64,000 nt of DNA from Symbiodinium natans. Taxonomy: Eukaryota; Sar; Dinophyceae; Suessiales; Symbiodiniaceae. Shown here one piece after another: positions 49,801 through 57,214 of the stretch. The stretch lies in contig CAJNDS010002333.1 in NCBI GenBank assembly GCA_905221605.1, forward strand, positions 95,001 through 159,000, read 5' to 3'. The stretch's first letter is position 1, and each line of letters begins with the position of its first letter. The notes under the pieces are model-generated. The model was not told where the DNA came from. It worked only from the letters and a program-made list of their open reading frames with translations, and did no database searches. Position numbers and translations under genes: made by a program.

Positions 49801-52800
49801 TCTTGGAGCTTTTTCGCAACCGCGCTGCCTTCCGCCAGTTGAGCCGACCTTCTACGTGCAGCTTGCCATGCCAACCAGGGAATTGTTTTTTCGCTTCCAA
49901 GGCCGGATGGAGCAGAAACATTAAATTCCCGCCTGATTGTGACGAAAGCGGGGGAGTGCAGCGGAGATGCACGTGCGTGTCGGGAGTGCGCAACATCGTC
50001 GAAGGAGCTGCCAGGTGTTTATTCTTGCAGCAGACGCACTTTTAGAAGACTACTTGCCGGCAAACCCCCGCAGCAGTTGTTCAGCGCATGGGAGACCCGC
50101 CGGTAAATGCAGCCCATGTGCGGGCTGTGCTACGCTGGCGTCGTGAACAGCGTGGCGACAACACTGCGAAGTTTCCTGCAAGCGAAGCGGACTTCACCGA
50201 GGAAGCCGAGCGATGGGCCGATGTGGAATCGACACCCCTCGCCATCTTCACATGGACAGCAGTTCTTACGCCGTTCACGCTCGAGCTGGTGCGACTGAAA
50301 CAGTCAGGTCGATTGGACGGCATCTATCTTGCGGCGACGCCGAGGGGTACAGTCCACATTATTTCGAATCTTCTTTCCAAGGTCTCAAGGGTAAAAAGCC
50401 AAAGGTGCTTGATATGGGAGTTTTCGCCGTCCGAAACCACCGAAACGAGTGTTCTCTGCGTTTATTCCATGGAGCGAAGGGCTTCAAAGGGAATCAGCCA
50501 AAGGTGCATCGTTTCGGAGTTTTCCCGGTCCGAAACAGCAGAAATGGGTATTCTTCGCTACTATTCCATCCGGTCAGTCTTAGAGCGAGGTCTGCAAGGT
50601 CTGCAAGGGCTGCCCTTCTCAAATCCCCCTCTGCTCTCCTTCATGACTTTCTTCAACTTATTCCTGAGCTGTTCTTTTTTGCTCTTCTTTGTTTTTCGTC
50701 TCTCCTCTTCTTCTTCTTCTTCTTTTCTTCTCGCCTCATCCTCTTCTCGCGCTCTTCCCGCTCTCTTCCCTTCTCTTCTCGTCTCTTCCTCTGCTCTTCA
50801 TGCCATGAATGACACGACGAGCTCCTGCCTCTCTTCGTTGTAAAACATTGAGATGCCCATTTTGGCTGTTCGGACTGCGGAAACTCCCAGGTCCCCTCCC
50901 TTCTCACCCACTCCCCCCATCCCGTCGGGGTTGCGTCCAAGCAAGGGTCCCAAAGAAAATAGAGCCAGAGGTGCTTCATTTTGGAGCTTCACGGCCCAAG
51001 ACAGCCGAAACGAGTATTCTTTGTTTTGATTCCATCCGGTCAGGTGTAGAGTGAGGATTTCAGCAGTTTTTGGGGTGCACGCTGGCTGAAGTTCATGTTT
51101 AGAGGCTTTCCTTGGAGAGTTATGGGCATGGGTCTCCTTGCTTGCGTCATGCGGCGCAGATTGAAGAAGAACTGGAAGGCCGCCCCATGGCCACTCGTGG
51201 CCGTGTTGACCGCTACCGAAGAGTTCGCTGGTTACAAAATGGGCTTCGATGTTCTCTGCCAGGCTCTCTGACGACCTCCCCGATCCAACTGCCATATCGA
51301 CGGTTCTGGAGAGGCTGCGATGGCCAAATGGCCGGCTTGTAAACATGTCACGGATATCTGGCACATGCGGAAAAATTTGATCAAGAACCATTCGGCTGCT
51401 TGTAGACAGGCGTTACAAGAAGCAGAAGGATTGAGAGGTGTGATGCACTCGCCTGCGCGGGCAAAGCGCAAGACCCAACCGAAGCCAAAGCCTGGGCGCA
51501 CATCTGAAGAAGGGCCGGCCGTCGGCCGATCTTCGCCTTCCTGAAGCTGGTGGATTACCTGGCTTGGGCGCCTACGCGTGCCGACTTTCACATACTAGCC
51601 AAGACAATCCTAGCTCGAGTTCAGTACGTGTGGGGCGAAGATTGGAAGTTGATATTTGCAAGCTGGCAAAGGCAATGCCGGACGCGAGCACATCTAGGAA
51701 GAGGGGCCGACCTCGCAAAGAGCGACCCTTGAAAGTCCCTCAGTGTCCGAAGCAGACCATTCGCTTGGCCCATCGCATGGCTGAAGAGTTTCTCCAGGCC
51801 CGCTTCAGCGACGCGAGCCTCTTAGCCAAGCATGCCAAGAGGCGGACGACATCCTCGACCTCAACCGAAAGCACCGGCTCGAACCCACAAAGCTGAGTGG
51901 AGTTAGCCTGCAAGATGCTCCCGCGAGGAAAACTAGGCAAGCGTGCTCTCGTGTGAGTCGCAATGCAGCAAGCATCCCGGAGCTTCGAATGACCTGCCAG
52001 GAGCACTCGCGCGTCGCCTCAGAAAGTTCCGGTTCATAGTCGCAGCGGCAAGGAGGAGGCTGGACAAGAGAGCCAAGCCTGAAACACTCCTCGCTCCACT
52101 GTTCCGGACCTCTGCAGGAAATACCTCCGAGTTCTAGAGCTCCGGGCTCGGCGAACTCTTAGGCACTGTTTATTGGACCCGTCCGTGCAAGACGTGCTCA
52201 TGCAATCGTGCAGTGCTCGTGCTCAGGCGAGGCTTCGCCACCGGACAGAACGTGTACTACGAGCCCGGCCCTCAGCTACCCTCCGACTGAACCAGTCAAG
52301 CAACGAACTCCCTCGCAGGCCAGGGATGAGCGAAGGCGAAGACGGCACCATCATCGAATTCGACGGACGACGATGGGTGCCGCTGGCCCAGGGTCATTTC
52401 CGACAGAACGTTGTTGGCCTGGAAGAAAGAGATGGAGCCTTGGGAGTGCGCCAACGTTCTGGTCTCAGAGGGGTCGGACAGGGGAGGTAGGGGGAAGTGG
52501 GAATGAAATGGGACGAACTCCTGGAATGAATGATTCGTTCGCTGAGTTCTCCGTCTGCGGCCACTACCTGGAGGGACAAAAAAAGCAGGACGGCCTGAGG
52601 TTGTGCCGTACTTGCGTGGGGCTCTCGGGTCGTGCGTCGTGTTTTTTTTGGGTGCGCGAAAACGTATATGTACTCGCTCAGGGTACGGCAGCTCGGGACG
52701 AGCGAGCCCGAGTGCGCAAGGACTGGTAGGGTGGGAGGATGCTCCGGGATGTATTGGGCGTGGGTTTGTGAATGCATCGGTGAAGGCGGAGGAGCTCCTG

Positions 52801-52951
52801 CGACAGAGCCGCCTCAAGGAGGACAGGATGCATGGAAGGGTAGTAGTTCATGTTGAAGGGGTGTGGGCGGGTTCGTGAACTCGCAGCGATAAGTTTTCAT
52901 TATGTGAGGCACAGGAAGCGGCCGAAGTGAACGGCTTGAAGGTTCTGCTTA

Positions 52952-52982
<31 letters not shown>

Positions 52983-53384
52983 GTTTTCTTTGTTTTGGTC
53001 GTGGGGTGTGATCGTTCGCAGTGTGGCACGCGTGGGAGTATGATAGGCTTTGACACACGTCGCCTTCTTCCGTATTGGCGGGGAGCTTAGAAGTTGTCGT
53101 TCTAGCTGTTGAATTGCGTGTATGGTTATTTGTTTTGGCAGGCAGTACGGAAAGCGAAACGTACGGTGTGACCGAGCCGTTGTGGAACCGGTGCATTTCT
53201 TAGTTGCATGTGTTAACATACACAAAAAATAAAATGCACGCAAATCGGAAATTGAGGCTAAAACGACGGGCCAAGGCCGAGGTCGGGTGAGTGGGGTTTC
53301 ATGACGTAGCGTGCCTTTTTGTCTGAGTTGACGTATGTTGTCGAAGGCTTGCGAGCTAGCAGAGGAGTCAGAGGACCGGACGTT

Positions 53385-53474
<90 letters not shown>

Positions 53475-56400
53475 TGTCGAGAGAGGACGGCGTCGACAGC
53501 TTGGAGGAGCCGTCAGGGTGCGTGGGCGTGTGAGGGGAAAGAGCAAGAGAGAAGGAGAGAGAGAAGTCGTGTGCAGGGGATCACGGGCCACGAGAAGGAC
53601 AATCACGTGCAAAGACAGAAACAAGAAGAGAGATCTAAGAAGAAAAGAAAGAGACAATGACGCTTTTAAGTGGTCGCAGTAGACATAGCTCTCCGTGCTG
53701 AGGCAGAGAGAGAGGCAAAGAGAAAGAGAGAGAGTGAGAGATGAATGAACTGTTGTCAGGGCGCCCGGCGCCCCACTTTCTTCTACAGCAATGCGCGGGG
53801 ATCTCGGTGCTGCATCGCTCTGGCAGTCCAACGCCGGCAGAGCAAAGGTACAACCCATTCCTCTGATGTCTGTTGACAGCCCTCATGGAAAACCCAGGCT
53901 GGTCCATATCTTGTGAGATGGACATTGCATGTACAAACGCAGACCTGAACCTGTACCCCGAGACGTGAAGACTTCTGTAGAGGCTGTTCGACCTTCACTG
54001 GCCTTCGTAAAATATAGACCCTAAGCCAAACCCAAAACCCCAATAACCCGAATAGTATGCAGCATCTGAGTTCCACCATCACAAGGATCACAAGGCAGCC
54101 GGACTCCTGGCGGCGGAACGGATGAACTGAGCATCCTTTGCAGAGAGGGGAATGCTGCGGACGTTTCACTTCATTGACCAGTCTCTGCTCGGGCTTTCGC
54201 ATCGTCCCAATGAGCTCAATCGGTGTGGACTGTGTCTCTGCGAAGCGCAAGGCCAATGCAAGGGCATCCAAACTTGACGTGCTTTCTTTCACCTCTTTCC
54301 CCAGCGATGTGCCAACTTACGGCTGCAGCTCACAGCCAGTCTTTAGCCTTGGATTCAGGCCCTCGCTGATTGGCCCGAACGATTTACACCTCACCTTACC
54401 GGTGCAAAGTCCAATCAGAATGCATAACTGAGGATGACTTTGGTCGCATGACTGCCTCTGCAAAAAGGCAGGGCACTTGCGCGTAACAAATACGCAAGCA
54501 AACCATGCGGGATTAAGTTCTGCGTGCGGAGATGTGCTGTTATTCCTTTGAAAACAGCCAGACTGTAGCAGCAGGGTGCCAAGGGCGATGGCCACTGGGC
54601 TGATTTGCTGGAGACGTGAAACAGCATTTAGTAGCAAGTAATTTATGATTTCTTGTAGGTTGGCTTGGAGATCGGCCATGAATCAGAGACTTTCCAGTAC
54701 GTCACACATGGTTGCTTGACTCTGGAACACCGTTCACATCTCAGGGCATGGTCTGTCGCATGGCTTCGGCGTTTGTCAAGATGCGGGCTCAAACTTTCTT
54801 GCCAACTCGCGCAACTTTCCCTGTGTGACTTGCGATGGCTTCGCAGGGGATGGTCATGAAGCGCCGCAAAAATCTAATAAATCTGGGTGTTGTGCCTGCA
54901 CCGCTGTGCAGGCAGAAAGGTGATGAAGATAAGGCAGAACCGCTGTGCTGCCAAATAAGAAGTAAACAAAAGATTCTGGGCCCTTTTCAAATGAGGCGCT
55001 TGCTGCAGAGCTCAGGGCCTCACGCGGGCTCAGACCTAGGAACCTACAGCACGCAGTTACTGTGTCCTGCGGTCACTCAAGAGGTCTGCGCCGCCAAGCC
55101 GTTCTCGCTGCCCCGCTGGGGCCTTGGGGGCGAACAGAGTTGTCCAGAGAGTGGGCTTGCCATGGGGGGAAAGGCAAACATAGCAGCCTCAGCTCTTCAT
55201 TGACATGTATTGACATATTGGTGGTCCAAGTTGGTGGTCCAAGGTATGTGCAGTACGATGCGGGCGACTCGGACGCGATCGTGAATGTTCGGCACCCGGA
55301 TGCTCAGGCGCTGTACGCTCTGTTGATAGCCGTTGTTATCACCGATAGTTTCTGGGGCCCCCTCCCCCCCCACACCCCCCCCCTCCCCCACCTTCGAGAA
55401 GCCCAAATGGATTGAGGCCTCGGAGATGCGCCGCGAGGACAATGAGTTTGAGCCATTTTGGCCCGGCAAAGGAAGCTCGCCTCGGCATGGAGCGCCCACG
55501 CGTGGCGCTGCTGGACTTGTTTTTTGCTTCTCTCCCAAGCACGCGATCCCTCGCCGCTCGCGCCCTCGCCTGACGTTCCCGATGTGGCAGGGTCGCAGCG
55601 CAAGATTGAGTATGGTTCTGGTCTTGAGTTATGATTTGAACGATTTTCGTTTCAGACCTTCTTGTTTGTGGTTGGAGCATCTTGTCACGGCGTGGACACA
55701 GGCGCCAGGGAGGCTCAGGCGGGCAACTGTGCCGAAATGGCTTGACGTGGTTGCAGCACCCCCTCAAACCCAAACCCTAAGCCCTAAACCCTAAGCCCTA
55801 AACCGTAAACCCTAAACCCCAAAACCCTAGCCCCTAGACCCTAAACCCCAAACCCTAAACCCTAAAACCCTAAACCCTAAACCCTAAACACTAACCCTCG
55901 GCCCTAAGACACTGAGACCCCAAACCCCCAAAGGCTACCGGACATGAGGGATGTTTTGGGTGCCTTCCACTTCTCCGAGCTATTCTTCGTGATGGGCAAC
56001 AAGGAGCCGACAGCTCAGGTTCGCTTAGGGTTTAGGGCCTAGGGTTTAGGGTTGGGTTTCGGGTTTAGGGTTGAGGGTTTCGGGTTTAGGGTTCAGGGTT
56101 TAGGGACGTGGTGCTTAGGGACTTTAGGGTTTGGCGTTCAGGGTTCCTATCGGCAGTGTGCGCACACTGCTTGACTCGGGGTTTGTCTCTTGACATTTCA
56201 TACGATATGGGGCTTTGCAACCATCCGGGATACCTGTTTCATGGATTCCTCTACTGGGCTGGGTACATGCGGGGTGCCCCTTTTGTTAGGAAGATGCCCA
56301 GGTGAGCCTAAAACCCTAAAACCTAAACCCTTAACCTTTAACACTCAACCCTTAACCCTGAACCTTTAACCCCGAGCTCTAGCAGTGGCATCGATCAGTT

Positions 56401-57119
56401 TTCGCAACGCTCCTGGCTTGACAGGACGGTCCTGGCGGAAACCTGCCGTTTGAAGGCCACGAGCGCAGGGCTTATGAGGGTTTAGGGGTTAGAGTTGTTG
56501 GCTTAGGGTTTTGGGGTTTAGGTTTTTTTTTGGTTTAGGGGTTATGGGCTTGTGGTTTAGGGATGAGGGTTTTTGGCCTAATTAGGGTTTAAGGCTTCTT
56601 TGGTTTAGGGTTGAGTGCTTGGGGGGTTTAGGATTGAGCAGCGCTTGCCAGATAGCCCTTCCTTCCTACACGACGTGCAAGGCAATTGGCCTTGAGTCTT
56701 AACAAGACGACCCAGCCCAAACTGGTGCACTCGGGGTCCGGAGACTCTTGGGTTGCCAAAACCAAGGCCCAGCGGAAGAAGGGCCATGGGCGGCAGGCCT
56801 TTAAACGGAGGCCCGTAAGATGTATGCCGCGTGTCATGGCACAGCAGATCAAGTTCCTTTGGATGGCACCTTTTCAGTGCGACGGTGGCCTGGGAAGAAG
56901 GCCCTGAATTTTGCAGTAGTGATGGAGAGAGAACCCAAGAATGGTCGAGGCTTCATGTTTTTTTCATCAGCCCTCCGCCCTCTGCAGTAGTTGTGAGGTA
57001 GTTTGTATTTCACATCACTTGTGATGCTCCCCCTTTTACGAACAGTTTTGAAATAGGGGTTATCATAGGGGGGGTATTATAATCACAATAATCCCCATTA
57101 CGGGCTGTTGCTATAAACC

Positions 57120-57214
<95 letters not shown>

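Noticed and set aside
50855-50875. CCATTTTGGCT, resembling part of the dinoflagellate spliced leader (also near 55450)
   Set aside because: Only about 11 bases match and there is no downstream ORF or relic AG. This is expected by chance in 64 kb.
52848-53858. 336-residue minus-strand frame rich in Ser and Leu
   Set aside because: The length comes from a (GA)n microsatellite open in several frames; no domain.
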